64,000 nt of DNA from Micromonospora arida (GCF_003857035.1 NZ_QGSY01000164.1:1-64000), one strand, 5' to 3'; positions 51,018 through 59,953 are shown, counted from the stretch's first letter. Notes: a model not told the origin generated them from the sequence alone. Made by a program: numbers and translations.

Positions 51018-51542
51018 CTAGGTGATCAGGTCGGACGCCACGGTCCAGAGCCGCTCGGCGTTGCCCGGGTCGACCGCGTACACGGCCACGCCGCTGTAGT
51101 CGGCGGGCCGTTCGGTGACGACCGGGGCCTCGGCGCAGTCCTCGAAATAGCGACCGCCGACCCCGTCCAGCAACGGGGACGCCGCGAGCAGCACTGAGGT
51201 AGCGGCGCCCTGTTGCGGGGTCTTGTGCATCTCCTTGGGCGACTTGAGCCCACCGGTGTGCTTCTGCAAGCCGGTGGCGATCGCGCCCGGGTTCAGTGCG
51301 TTGGAGTAGATGCCCTCGCCGGACCAGCGGCGCGTCACCTCGACTGCCAGCAGGGCCTCGGCGCTCTTGGACTGCCCGTAGGCCAGCAACGGGTCGTACG
51401 GCCGGAACGCGAAGTGCAGGTCGTCGAAGATCACCGGGGAGAAGAGGTTGCCGCTGGAGCTGACCGACACCACCCGGGCGCCGCCGGCCGCGGCGAAGGC
51501 GTCGTGCGGGCCGACGGTCAACGCGAAGTGCCCCATGAAGTT
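51018..51542 (-). pseudogene. SDR oxidoreductase, N-terminal half deleted
   Basis: About 175 residues that align with the C-terminal half of a classical short-chain dehydrogenase: NFMGHFALT, GARVVSVSSSGNL (catalytic Ser), AYGQSKSAEALLA (Tyr and Lys), NALNPGAI and GRYFEDC. The NAD-binding Rossmann half (TG-x3-GIG) is missing. Family resemblance stops abruptly at NFMGHF, at the point where a truncated regulator begins on the other strand. Without the cofactor site the product cannot be a working dehydrogenase. An ATG at 51536 keeps an open frame of 172 residues, so automatic annotation will call an intact gene. Confidence 0.82.
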
Positions 51543-51783
51543 GGAGGAGCTGACGGCCGGCAGCGAGCGGTTTCGGCGGTTGTGGGCCCGGCACGACGTC
51601 GCGGCCCGTGCGGGCGGCGGGGTGCGGGTGTTCCAGCACCCGGAGCTGGGCGAGTTGGCGCTGCGCTACGAGAAGCTCGCGATCAGCGGCACCACGCAGT
51701 CGCTGGTCGTCTATCACGCCGAGCCGGGCAGCCCGTCGGCGCGCTCGCTGGCCCGGCTGGCTCGACAGGCGGCACCACGCTAG
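51535..51783 (+). pseudogene. MmyB-type transcriptional regulator, N-terminal part deleted
   Basis: About 80 residues that match only the end of an XRE/MmyB-family regulator: LTAGSERFRRLWARHDV, VRVFQHPELGELALRYEKL and LVVYHAEPGSPSARSL are the classic last blocks of the ligand-binding domain. The helix-turn-helix and most of the sensor domain (about 190-200 residues) are missing. Resemblance begins exactly at the junction with the beheaded SDR on the opposite strand. In many actinobacteria the two families are divergent neighbours. One deletion across the shared promoter would explain both remnants. Confidence 0.8.
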
Positions 51784-51807
51784 GTCGCCGTCCCCGAAGC
51801 GGGCCGG

Positions 51808-52575
51808 CTATCGGTTGGCCGCCCGCTCGGCGACCACCACCGAGATCCCGTCGAGGACGCGTTGCAGACCGAACTCGAACGCGTACTCCGGGCCGTACGC
51901 GGCGCCGTGCTGCTGGCCGGCGGCGGTGCCGACCCGGGACGCGGTCGGGTAGGCGCCGGGCTTCAGGAAGGTCTCCAGCCAGGGCGCGTGCGACTGCCAC
52001 CACTGACCGTCGGTCATGCCGGTCTCGCGCTCCAGGTCAACCACCTCGGAGGCGGCCCGGGCGGCGCTCTTCACGTGACCCAGCACGAGGGTGAGCACCG
52101 CGTCGACCTCGACGTCGGTGAGCCCGATGTCGACGATGGCGCTCAGCTCGTAGTCGTACTTGGCCATCAGGTGCGGACCGAGCACCGGTCGGGTCGTCTC
52201 GGCCCGCAGCATCCACGGATGTCGCTGGTAGAGCGCCAGATTGTCGCGGGCGATCCGTTCCAGCCTGGTCCGCCAGTCGCCCTCGACGGCGGGGCGCGGC
52301 ATCTCGCCGTACGCGGTGTCGATCATGACGGCGACGAGTTCGGCCTTGCCCGGCACGTAGGTGTAGACCGACATCGTGCCGACCCCCAGCGCCTCACCGA
52401 CCCGGCGCATGGTCAGCGCGTCGAGCCCTTCGGCGTCGGCGATGTCGATCGCGACCCGGACGATCCGGTCGACGCTGAGCGCCGGACCGGCGCTGCGGCT
52501 GGTCGGCTCCCGGGTGCGCCAGAGAAGGGCCAGGCTGCGGGCCGGGTCCGCGGTCGCCTTACGCTCACTCGCCAT
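51808..52575 (-). CDS. TetR-family transcriptional repressor
   Basis: A 255-residue TetR regulator. The helix-turn-helix spans about 32-80: LSVDRIVRVAIDIADAEGLDALTMRRVGEALGVGTMSVYTYV, with the usual YTYVPGKAEL turn. The C-terminal part (LALYQRHPWMLR, TDVEVDAVLTLVLGHVKSAAR) fits the TetR_C ligand domain of tetracycline-repressor-like proteins. TAGCAT lies nine bases before the ATG, which would give a nearly leaderless mRNA. The usual target, a neighbouring efflux pump or enzyme, is not obvious; the beheaded SDR next door may once have been it. Confidence 0.88.
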   Translation of the reverse strand: MASERKATADPARSLALLWRTREPTSRSAGPALSVDRIVRVAIDIADAEGLDALTMRRVGEALGVGTMSVYTYVPGKAELVAVMIDTAYGEMPRPAVEGDWRTRLERIARDNLALYQRHPWMLRAETTRPVLGPHLMAKYDYELSAIVDIGLTDVEVDAVLTLVLGHVKSAARAASEVVDLERETGMTDGQWWQSHAPWLETFLKPGAYPTASRVGTAAGQQHGAAYGPEYAFEFGLQRVLDGISVVVAERAANR

Positions 52576-52584
52576 AGTCCCGTC

Positions 52585-52590
52585 ATGCTA
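52585..52590 (-). promoter_or_regulatory. -10 box for tetR-family gene
   Basis: TAGCAT on the minus strand, 9 bases before the ATG at 52575. It implies a leader of only about two bases. Confidence 0.35.
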
Positions 52591-52645
52591 ACCGCAGGTG
52601 CCGTACGTCGTACCGGCCGCCGGAGCGGTGGCCCGCGACGACAGC

Positions 52646-52680
52646 GGTGTGGGAGGGTTCTCGGGGAACCCTCCCACACC
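52646..52680 (-). terminator. Terminator after GH25 lysozyme gene
   Basis: GGTGTGGGAGGGTTC, loop TCGGG, GAACCCTCCCACACC: a perfect 15-bp stem placed 12 bases beyond the stop at 52693. Confidence 0.85.
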
Positions 52681-52692
52681 GATCGACGGCGC

Positions 52693-53790
52693 TCAGAGAA
52701 GTCGGATGGCGTCCCACTGCCAGGACGCGCTGGCCGGCACGGTCAGGCTGCCGGTGAAGGCCCCGAACCCGCCACCGCTGTTCGCCAGCGCGGTGTGCAT
52801 GGTGATCGACCCGTCCGCCTGGCAGTACATGGCTGCGAGGTCGGTGCGGCCGTCACCGTTGTGGTCACCGGTGATCGTCTTGAACGAGTTCCACTTCCAC
52901 GAGTTCGCCGGGAGCTTGTAGCTGCCGGTGAAGGTGCCGAACCCGCCGCTGGCGTTGCCCAGCGAGGTGAACAACTCGATCGACTCGTCGTTGTAGCGGT
53001 AGAGCATCCCGGCGTCGTCACGACCGTCACCGTTGAAGTCACCCGTGGTCAGGCGGATCGCGTCCCACTTCCAGGACGCGCTCGCCGGGACGGTCAGGCT
53101 GCCGGTGAACGCTGCGAACCCACCGCTGGCGTTGGCCAGGGCGGTGTGCATGGTGATCGACCCGTCCGCCTGGTAGTACATCGCCGCCAGATCAGAACGA
53201 CCATCACCGTTGTAGTCGCCCGCGATGGTCCGGAACGAGTTCCACTTCCACGAGTTCGCGGGGAGCTTGTAGCTGCCGGTGAACGTGCCGAACCCGCCAC
53301 TGGTGTTCCCCAGCGACGTGAACAACTCGATCGAGCCATCCCGGTAGCCGTACAACATCGCCGCATCGTCGCGACCGTCACCGTTGAAGTCACCACTGGT
53401 CAACCGGATCGCGTCCCACTTCCACGCCGCGCTCGCCGGCACCGTCAGACTCCCGGTGAACGCACCGAACCCGCCACCGCTGTTCGCCAACGCGGTGTGC
53501 ATCGTGATCGACCCGTCCGCCTGGTAATACATCGCCCCCAGATCCGAACGGCCATCACCGTTGAAATCACCCACGATCGTCCGGAACGAATCCCACTTCC
53601 ACGAATTCGCCGGCAGCTTGTAACTGCCGAAGTACGCCCCGAACCCACCACTGGCATTGGCCAACGACGTGAACAACTCGATCGAGTCGTCCCTGTAGTG
53701 GTAGAGCATCGCGGCGTCGTCGCGCCCGTCACCGTTGAAGTCCCCCGACAGCTGCACCACGTTCGGGTCCGCGACCGGAGTAGGCTCCGG
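52693..53790 (-). repeat. 1.1-kb direct repeat, copy 1 (FG-GAP region)
   Basis: It matches 54709-55806 at a constant offset of 2016 bases with no insertions or deletions that I can see. Differences cluster in the outermost 150 bases and at the very inner edge. The central 900 bases (about 52850-53748) look identical. It encodes the six FG-GAP modules of the GH25 lysozyme. Confidence 0.92.
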
Positions 53791-54591
53791 GCTGCCCCCG
53801 GCGAGCGCCTGGAGCTGGGTGAGGCTTCCGTTGAACACGTCCTGGTCGCCCGGCAGGGAGCCACTGTCCGAGTACTGCCACAGCGTGAACTGGTTCCAGC
53901 CCGCGGGCAGCGGCTTGTACGTCGAGCTGTAGTTGGCGATGAAGAGCGGATTGGCGCCGAACGTCGCGTTGTTGCCGGTGCACGGATTCCACCAGTTGGT
54001 GTTCGTGTAGATCATCGTTCGCTGGCCGGTGCGCGCGTAGACCCGGTCCACGAACTGCTTGACCCACGTCGACATCCGGCTCGTGCTCAGCCCGTAGCAC
54101 GGGGACGGCGCGCCCGAACCCTCCCAGGGCCATTCGATGTCCAGCATCGGGATGAGCGTCTTGCCATCCTGCGAGTACTGAGCGCGATCGAGAAAGTAGT
54201 TCGCCTGGCTGGTGCCATCGGACACGTCGGGGCGGGCGTAGTGGTAGGCGCCCGCCAGGATGCCGTTCTGCTTGGCGCCGCGGAAGTTGGCGGTGAAGGA
54301 ACTGTCCACGAAGGAAAGCCCCTCGGTTGCCTTGGCGTACGAGAACTTGGCTCCACCGCGGGCCACCGCCGCCCAGTCGATGGTGCCCTGGTGGTGTGAG
54401 ACGTCGATGCCGGTGACCGGATACCCGGGAGGCACGGTTGCGGCAGCGGCGGCTTGAGCCGAGCCGGTCATGGCGGGATGGCCATCAGGGGCGTCATCAC
54501 CGGCGGCCTGAGCGACTGCCGGCGTGGCGAGTCCGAGCAGCGCGACCACGGCCAGCGCCACGACGACCGCCGACCTCTTCATGCTGAGCAT
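52693..54591 (-). CDS. Secreted GH25 lysozyme with FG-GAP/VCBS repeat tail
   Basis: A 632-residue exported muramidase that should cut peptidoglycan between MurNAc and GlcNAc. A signal peptide (MKRS, hydrophobic core, AVAQAA) is followed by a GH25 domain at about 58-255: GIDVSHHQGTIDW, FSYAKATEG and the catalytic PMLDIEWP (D, E). The tail from about 275 has six FG-GAP-like modules with calcium-type DFNGDGRDD loops, alternating two types (SIELFTSL and SITMHTAL). The ATG at 54591 has AAGGAG 10 bases upstream. The tail is nearly identical to that of the next gene and probably binds wall polysaccharide. Confidence 0.9.
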   Translation of the reverse strand: MLSMKRSAVVVALAVVALLGLATPAVAQAAGDDAPDGHPAMTGSAQAAAAATVPPGYPVTGIDVSHHQGTIDWAAVARGGAKFSYAKATEGLSFVDSSFTANFRGAKQNGILAGAYHYARPDVSDGTSQANYFLDRAQYSQDGKTLIPMLDIEWPWEGSGAPSPCYGLSTSRMSTWVKQFVDRVYARTGQRTMIYTNTNWWNPCTGNNATFGANPLFIANYSSTYKPLPAGWNQFTLWQYSDSGSLPGDQDVFNGSLTQLQALAGGSPEPTPVADPNVVQLSGDFNGDGRDDAAMLYHYRDDSIELFTSLANASGGFGAYFGSYKLPANSWKWDSFRTIVGDFNGDGRSDLGAMYYQADGSITMHTALANSGGGFGAFTGSLTVPASAAWKWDAIRLTSGDFNGDGRDDAAMLYGYRDGSIELFTSLGNTSGGFGTFTGSYKLPANSWKWNSFRTIAGDYNGDGRSDLAAMYYQADGSITMHTALANASGGFAAFTGSLTVPASASWKWDAIRLTTGDFNGDGRDDAGMLYRYNDESIELFTSLGNASGGFGTFTGSYKLPANSWKWNSFKTITGDHNGDGRTDLAAMYCQADGSITMHTALANSGGGFGAFTGSLTVPASASWQWDAIRLL

Positions 54592-54659
54592 TGCTACACA
54601 CTCCTTGGATGTTGGGGCACGTCCCTGCGCCAGGCTGAGGCCTGCCTGTCCAGAGGGGA

Positions 54660-54697
54660 GGTGCGGGAGGGCCCTGAGGGGTGAGCCCTCCCGCACC
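54660..54697 (-). terminator. Terminator after NlpC/P60-like gene
   Basis: GGTGCGGGAGGGC (54660-54672) and GCCCTCCCGCACC (54685-54697) form a perfect 13-bp stem around 12 bases, beginning 12 bases past the stop at 54709. It resembles the terminator after the GH25 gene, also placed 12 bases beyond its stop. Confidence 0.8.
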
Positions 54698-54708
54698 CAG
54701 GAGGAAAG

Positions 54709-55806
54709 TCAGAGGAGTCGGATGGCGTCCCAGTGCCAGGCGGCGTTGGCGGGCACGGTCAGGCTGCCGGTGAAGGCCCCGAACCCGCCACCGCTGTTCG
54801 CCAGCGCGGTGTGCATGGTGATCGACCCATCGGCCTGGTAGTACATGGCGGCGACATCGGTGCGGCCGTCACCGTTGTGGTCACCGGTGATCGTCTTGAA
54901 CGAGTTCCACTTCCACGAGTTCGCCGGGAGCTTGTAGCTGCCGGTGAAGGTGCCGAACCCGCCGCTGGCGTTGCCCAGCGAGGTGAACAACTCGATCGAC
55001 TCGTCGTTGTAGCGGTAGAGCATCCCGGCGTCGTCACGACCGTCACCGTTGAAGTCACCCGTGGTCAGGCGGATCGCGTCCCACTTCCAGGACGCGCTCG
55101 CCGGGACGGTCAGGCTGCCGGTGAACGCTGCGAACCCACCGCTGGCGTTGGCCAGGGCGGTGTGCATGGTGATCGACCCGTCCGCCTGGTAGTACATCGC
55201 CGCCAGATCAGAACGACCATCACCGTTGTAGTCGCCCGCGATGGTCCGGAACGAGTTCCACTTCCACGAGTTCGCGGGGAGCTTGTAGCTGCCGGTGAAC
55301 GTGCCGAACCCGCCACTGGTGTTCCCCAGCGACGTGAACAACTCGATCGAGCCATCCCGGTAGCCGTACAACATCGCCGCATCGTCGCGACCGTCACCGT
55401 TGAAGTCACCACTGGTCAACCGGATCGCGTCCCACTTCCACGCCGCGCTCGCCGGCACCGTCAGACTCCCGGTGAACGCACCGAACCCGCCACCGCTGTT
55501 CGCCAACGCGGTGTGCATCGTGATCGACCCGTCCGCCTGGTAATACATCGCCCCCAGATCCGAACGGCCATCACCGTTGAAATCACCCACGATCGTCCGG
55601 AACGAATCCCACTTCCACGAATTCGCCGGCAGCTTGTAACTGCCGAAGTACGCCCCGAACCCACCACTGGCATTGGCCAACGACGTGAACAACTCGATCG
55701 AGTCGTCCCTGTAGTGGTAGAGCATCGCGGCGTCGTCGCGCCCGTCACCGTTGAAGTCCCCCGACAACTGCACCACGTTCGGATCCGCGACCGGAGTCGG
55801 CTCCGG
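54709..55806 (-). repeat. 1.1-kb direct repeat, copy 2 (FG-GAP region)
   Basis: Partner of 52693-53790, encoding the tail of the NlpC/P60-like protein. The proteins agree from ADPNVVQLSGDFNG to about the last 40 residues, where TDVAAMYYQ and PANAAWHWD replace TDLAAMYCQ and PASASWQWD. Confidence 0.92.
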
Positions 55807-56400
55807 CTCGGGCGTCGGGTCGGCCTCGATGTTGACCCGCCGGATTGGTTGGTAGCTGGTCAGATCGCTCCAGCTGTTGAATCCCCTGGCGTCCTTATTG
55901 GTGAGAGCGTAAGGGTTTTGCACCGTCTCACCGGAGTTGTTGAACGAGTAGACGTAAGCGCCCTTGCGGTGATCGCTCTTGTCCCTCCAAAACGCGAAAA
56001 GCTCCATATGGCCGGTGCGAACCATGGCGTCGCCAGGCTGGAAGTCGTCCCAATTGCTGAACTTCGTCCACATGGGGTTACTGCCCTGAAAGGCTTGGGT
56101 GTTGTAATCCGTGGACAGATGCCAGGCCATCGAGACGAGGCCGGAGCAGTCCCGTCGGTAACTGTGAGCGCCTTCGGCGTCACTGACCTTCGCATCCGTG
56201 TTGTACGTGATGCCACGATCGACCCAGTTCTGGGCGCGGTCCAGCATCTCGGTTCGGGTCATGGGTCCGTTGATCGACGATGCCTCGGCGGGCGAGACGG
56301 CGAGCAGGCCACTCGCACCGACGACCGCCACACTCAGCGCCACGCCGGCAACCAGCCGGGTCAGATGCCGCAATTGTGAGCGTGCTGCGAAGACTCGCAT
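54709..56400 (-). CDS. Secreted NlpC/P60-like hydrolase with FG-GAP/VCBS repeat tail
   Basis: A 563-residue exported protein. A signal peptide (about 1-41, ending SPAEASS) precedes a cysteine-peptidase-like domain at about 45-190. Its likely nucleophile is C85 in RRDCSGLVSMAWHLS and its histidine H131 in RTGHMELFAFW, as in NlpC/P60/CHAP enzymes that cut peptidoglycan stem peptides. A short Pro/Glu linker (TPEPEPTPV) leads to the six FG-GAP modules shared with the GH25 lysozyme. The ATG at 56400 follows AGGAGG. It ends in its own terminator, upstream of the lysozyme gene on the same strand. Together the two would attack both glycan and peptide bonds of wall material. Confidence 0.85.
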   Translation of the reverse strand: MRVFAARSQLRHLTRLVAGVALSVAVVGASGLLAVSPAEASSINGPMTRTEMLDRAQNWVDRGITYNTDAKVSDAEGAHSYRRDCSGLVSMAWHLSTDYNTQAFQGSNPMWTKFSNWDDFQPGDAMVRTGHMELFAFWRDKSDHRKGAYVYSFNNSGETVQNPYALTNKDARGFNSWSDLTSYQPIRRVNIEADPTPEPEPTPVADPNVVQLSGDFNGDGRDDAAMLYHYRDDSIELFTSLANASGGFGAYFGSYKLPANSWKWDSFRTIVGDFNGDGRSDLGAMYYQADGSITMHTALANSGGGFGAFTGSLTVPASAAWKWDAIRLTSGDFNGDGRDDAAMLYGYRDGSIELFTSLGNTSGGFGTFTGSYKLPANSWKWNSFRTIAGDYNGDGRSDLAAMYYQADGSITMHTALANASGGFAAFTGSLTVPASASWKWDAIRLTTGDFNGDGRDDAGMLYRYNDESIELFTSLGNASGGFGTFTGSYKLPANSWKWNSFKTITGDHNGDGRTDVAAMYYQADGSITMHTALANSGGGFGAFTGSLTVPANAAWHWDAIRLL

Positions 56401-56773
56401 AGCAGATGTCCTCCTGATGAATAGTGTTTTTCGGACCGGTAGCGGCTCTGACGAGCGGCTGGCATCACCTCGGGGGGCACTGATGACCACCGATGGCGGG
56501 CTAGAGTCGCTGGGAACCTTGCAAGATCACGAGGGCTGCCGAGACCCGGCGGCTCTCTTCGCGTCATCCGATGAAAATCGATACTCGCGGCTCCTATGGG
56601 GGAGAGGACGACTGTCGTGGGCTGCACGGGCCACACCCGTTGGCGGCGCACCAGATCGCTTGTGGCAAGACCTTCGCAGCCGGACCGGTAGCGAAGCTGA
56701 ACGAATCCTTGACAGCCACATCTGCCCTCTTCACGGGCGATGTGGACAATCCAACGGGCGCGGGGGCGATGCC
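56401..56773. other. Divergent region before third SARP gene
   Basis: A 373-base stretch, less GC-rich than average. CGGACCGGTAGCG occurs twice (56432-56444 and 56681-56693), a 13-base direct repeat. TTGACA at 56709 is a perfect -35 hexamer, but no -10 box follows at normal spacing. I found no 11-base-period repeat like those of the other two SARP genes. Confidence 0.45.
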
Positions 56774-59700
56774 GTGGAACTTCGAATACTTGGCGAGTTA
56801 CAGATCCAGGTGGCCGGCCGGCCGATCGAACTCGGCCCACTGAAGCAGCGCCTGGTGCTGGCGGCCCTGGCCGTCGACGTCGGTCGGGGCGTACCGGTCG
56901 AGGTGCTGATCGACCGGGTGTGGGATGGCTCGCCACCGGCGGACGCCCGAGGGGTGCTCTACACCTACATCACCCGGATCCGCCGGCTGCTCGCCGCGGC
57001 CGCGCTCGTGGAGGGCGTCAGCCCGATCACGCTGGCGCGGCGACCGGGCGGATACCAGTTGGAGGCCGCGGACGACCGGGTGGACCTGCGGCAGCTGCGG
57101 ACTCTCAGCGAGCAGGTCCAGCAACTCGACGCGGATGACCCGCGACGGGCGCAACTGCTCCGTCAGGCGGTCGAATTGTGGCGCGGCGACCCACTGGACG
57201 GTCTGCCCGGCGACTGGGCCGCCCGGGTCCGAGAACGGCTACGTCAGCAGGCGCTCGGCACGCTGTTGGAGTGGGCGGAGAGCGAGTTGCGCCAGGGCCG
57301 CCCCGGGCCGGTAGCCGATCGACTCAGCCAGGCGTTGGAACGCGACCCACTCACGGAACCCCTCGTGCTGCACCTGATGCGCGCGCTGCACCTCAGCGGG
57401 CGGCGCGCCGAGGCGCTGGACCAGTACGCCCGTACCCGCAGCCTGCTCGCCGACGAGTTGGGCGTCGACCCGGGCAGCGAGCTGCAACTCCTGCACCAAC
57501 GCATCCTGCGCGACGAGTCGGTACGGCGGCCGGTGGCCGTGCTCGAACCGACGCCGCCGCCCGCCGTGACGCCGTCACAGCCGGTCGAGGCGACCGAGCC
57601 GGACGAGCAGGACCAACCTGACGACATACCGCACGCCGGGCGGGCGGGCCGTGGCTGCCAGCTACCGCCCCCGTTGCCGGACCACACCGGATGCGAGGCG
57701 GAGATCGAGCAGGCGCTGACCGCCCTGGCCCAGCCGCAGCAGACGCTCACCGCACGGCCACCGCTGATCTTGTCCGGGCCGGGCGGCGTCGGCAAGACCT
57801 CGCTCAGCGTCCGACTCGCCCACCTGCTGCGCGCCAGCTACCCGGACGGGCAGATCTTCGTGGGGCTCGACGGCCGGCGCAGCGACCCGGTCAGCGTCCT
57901 CAATCAGGTCCTGCGCGCCCTGGGCGTGTCGAACGTCCAGCAACTGCGCAGCACCGAGGAGAAGCTGGGCGAGTACCGCTCGACCATCAGCGGACGACGG
58001 ATCCTGATCGTCCTCGACGCGGCCGTCAGCGCCGAGGAGGTCCGTCCGCTGATCCCGGGCGACTCGGGCTGCGCCCTGATCGCCACCAGCCGGGCCCGGC
58101 TGACCACTGTTCCCGGCGCGCACCATGTCGAGCTCACGATGTTCACCCCCGAGCAGTCACTGGCCCTGCTAGGGCAGATCATCGGCGCGGACCGGATCGC
58201 TCGCGAGCCGGAGGCGGCCGAGACGCTGGTCGAGCTGTGCGCCGGCCTGCCGCTCGCCCTGCGCATCGTCGGCGCGCGGCTGACCGCCCGACCACACCAG
58301 CGGATAGCCCGTCTCGCCGACCGGCTGCGCAACGAGCGCTACCGGCTCGACGAGATGACCGCCGACGGTCTGGCGGTCCGGCTCAGCGTGGCGGTCAGCT
58401 ACCACGGCCTGGACCCGGCCGCGCGGCGGGTCTTCCGCCTGCTCGGCTTCATGGGAGCGCCCACCTTCGCCGAGTGGCTGGGCGCGGCACTGCTGGGCGA
58501 GCCGGTGGACGTCACCGAGGAGCTTCTGGACCTGTTGGTCGACGCCCGGCTGATCGAGGTGGTCCCGGACCCGGTGCACCGCACGCTGCGCTACCGGATG
58601 CACGATCTGGTTCGGCTGTACGCGTACGAGCGTGCCGTCGAGGAGGACAGCACAGCCGAACTGCACACCGCCGTGGCCCGGGTGTTGACCGCGGCAACCG
58701 GGCTCAGCGAGCGCCTCGGCGAGCGGCTTCCGCACGCGGTGCCGCCGCTGTACCGGCAACCGCCGATGCCGGTCAGCCTCCAGTCCTGTGTGCTGGCAGC
58801 GGATCACCTGCGGCCGGGCTGGCTCGACGCCGAGGGCGCGTGCCTGGTCGCGGCGGTGGAGCGTGCGGCCGAACTCGACATGGACGCCGCCGCCTGCGCG
58901 TTGGCCGACGCGCTGGTCTTCGCCTCGTTCGCGGTCCGCAACGACTTCGTGAGCTGGGACCGTACCCACGCGGCGGCGATCGGCGTCGCCCGCCGCACCG
59001 GCAACCGGGTCGCGCAGGCCGTCATCGAGTGTGGCATCGGGCTGCTCCGCTACAAGGAGGACCGGTTCGCCGAGGCGGAGCGCTACTTTCCCGCCGCGGT
59101 CACGCTCTTCGACGAGGCCGGTCACCAGGCGGGGGCCGCTGCCGCGCGCAACGGTCTCGGCACGGTGCTGCGCGAGGTGGGACGGCACCACGAGGCGATC
59201 CCGCTGCTGGAGGCGGCCGCCGAGACGCTGGCCCGGCTCGGCGACGAGAACGGCGCCGCGCACGCCCGCTACGGTCTGGGGCACTGTCACCGCGAGTTGG
59301 GTGACGACACGGCGGCCACCACGCGGCTCGGCGAGGCGATCAGCGGGTACCGCACGCTCGGCCACTGGCGTGGCGAGGCGATCGCCACGCGCGCCATCGG
59401 CCTGGTGCACCGGGCGCGCGGCGAGCTGGACGAGGCGGAGGCGTGGTGCACTCGCGCACATGCGCTGATCGTGGAGCATCAGGACGAGCACATCACCTGC
59501 TACACGTCGCAGGCGCTGGCCAAGATCTGGCTGCGCCAGGGGAAAATCGACCGGGCCCGGGGGCCTCTCGAACGCTCGTTGGCCACCTGCCGGCGGCTGC
59601 ACGACCGGCTGGGCGTGGCCCTCGTTCAGCGCACCATCGGTGAGCTGCACCTCGCCGCCGGCCAGCTCGACGACGCGGCCCGCGTGCTGGAGCTGGCGTA

Positions 59701-59953
59701 CGACGGATGGCAGGCGCTCGGGCACGACCTGGGCCGAGCGCGGACCCTGCGGGACATCGGGCTGGTCCGGGCGGCGGGCGGCGACCTGCCGGCGGCCCAC
59801 ACCGCCTGGACGGACGCCCTGGCCGTGTTCACCCGGCTGGGCACCCGGGAGGCCGCCGAGGCTCCGGGCTGGCACCGGGCGTGCGGCCCCGGCTGTGGCT
59901 TCGACTGTGCCGGATCGACCGCCGCCGGCTCCCTGGCCGTGTCGGCCGCCTGA
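56774..59953 (+). CDS. AfsR/SARP-family regulator with NB-ARC and TPR domains
   Basis: A 1059-residue regulator with the same layout as the one at 13-16 kb. The winged-helix domain (ELRILGELQIQVAGRPIELG) spans 1-95, the activation domain runs to about 250, and a proline/glutamate linker follows. The NB-ARC ATPase comes next (Walker A SGPGGVGKTSLSV, Walker B RRILIVLDAA), then about eight TPRs ending near residue 1030. The final 25 residues are cysteine-containing (GCGFDCAGS). I chose the GTG at 56774, where SARP homology begins and a GGGGG stretch precedes. It is divergent from the wall-hydrolase gene, so it may control it. Direct targets are unknown. Confidence 0.87.
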   Translation: MELRILGELQIQVAGRPIELGPLKQRLVLAALAVDVGRGVPVEVLIDRVWDGSPPADARGVLYTYITRIRRLLAAAALVEGVSPITLARRPGGYQLEAADDRVDLRQLRTLSEQVQQLDADDPRRAQLLRQAVELWRGDPLDGLPGDWAARVRERLRQQALGTLLEWAESELRQGRPGPVADRLSQALERDPLTEPLVLHLMRALHLSGRRAEALDQYARTRSLLADELGVDPGSELQLLHQRILRDESVRRPVAVLEPTPPPAVTPSQPVEATEPDEQDQPDDIPHAGRAGRGCQLPPPLPDHTGCEAEIEQALTALAQPQQTLTARPPLILSGPGGVGKTSLSVRLAHLLRASYPDGQIFVGLDGRRSDPVSVLNQVLRALGVSNVQQLRSTEEKLGEYRSTISGRRILIVLDAAVSAEEVRPLIPGDSGCALIATSRARLTTVPGAHHVELTMFTPEQSLALLGQIIGADRIAREPEAAETLVELCAGLPLALRIVGARLTARPHQRIARLADRLRNERYRLDEMTADGLAVRLSVAVSYHGLDPAARRVFRLLGFMGAPTFAEWLGAALLGEPVDVTEELLDLLVDARLIEVVPDPVHRTLRYRMHDLVRLYAYERAVEEDSTAELHTAVARVLTAATGLSERLGERLPHAVPPLYRQPPMPVSLQSCVLAADHLRPGWLDAEGACLVAAVERAAELDMDAAACALADALVFASFAVRNDFVSWDRTHAAAIGVARRTGNRVAQAVIECGIGLLRYKEDRFAEAERYFPAAVTLFDEAGHQAGAAAARNGLGTVLREVGRHHEAIPLLEAAAETLARLGDENGAAHARYGLGHCHRELGDDTAATTRLGEAISGYRTLGHWRGEAIATRAIGLVHRARGELDEAEAWCTRAHALIVEHQDEHITCYTSQALAKIWLRQGKIDRARGPLERSLATCRRLHDRLGVALVQRTIGELHLAAGQLDDAARVLELAYDGWQALGHDLGRARTLRDIGLVRAAGGDLPAAHTAWTDALAVFTRLGTREAAEAPGWHRACGPGCGFDCAGSTAAGSLAVSAA

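Noticed and set aside
51862-54399. 845-residue plus-strand frame with regular internal repeats
   Set aside because: The repeats simply mirror the FG-GAP modules on the minus strand; no start signal or domain.
52693-55806. Possible CRISPR-like or satellite array
   Set aside because: The repeats are long, in-frame, protein-coding FG-GAP modules without regular short spacers.
56709-56737. Promoter at TTGACA before the third SARP gene
   Set aside because: The -35 hexamer is perfect, but no TANNNT-like -10 box lies 16-19 bases downstream.
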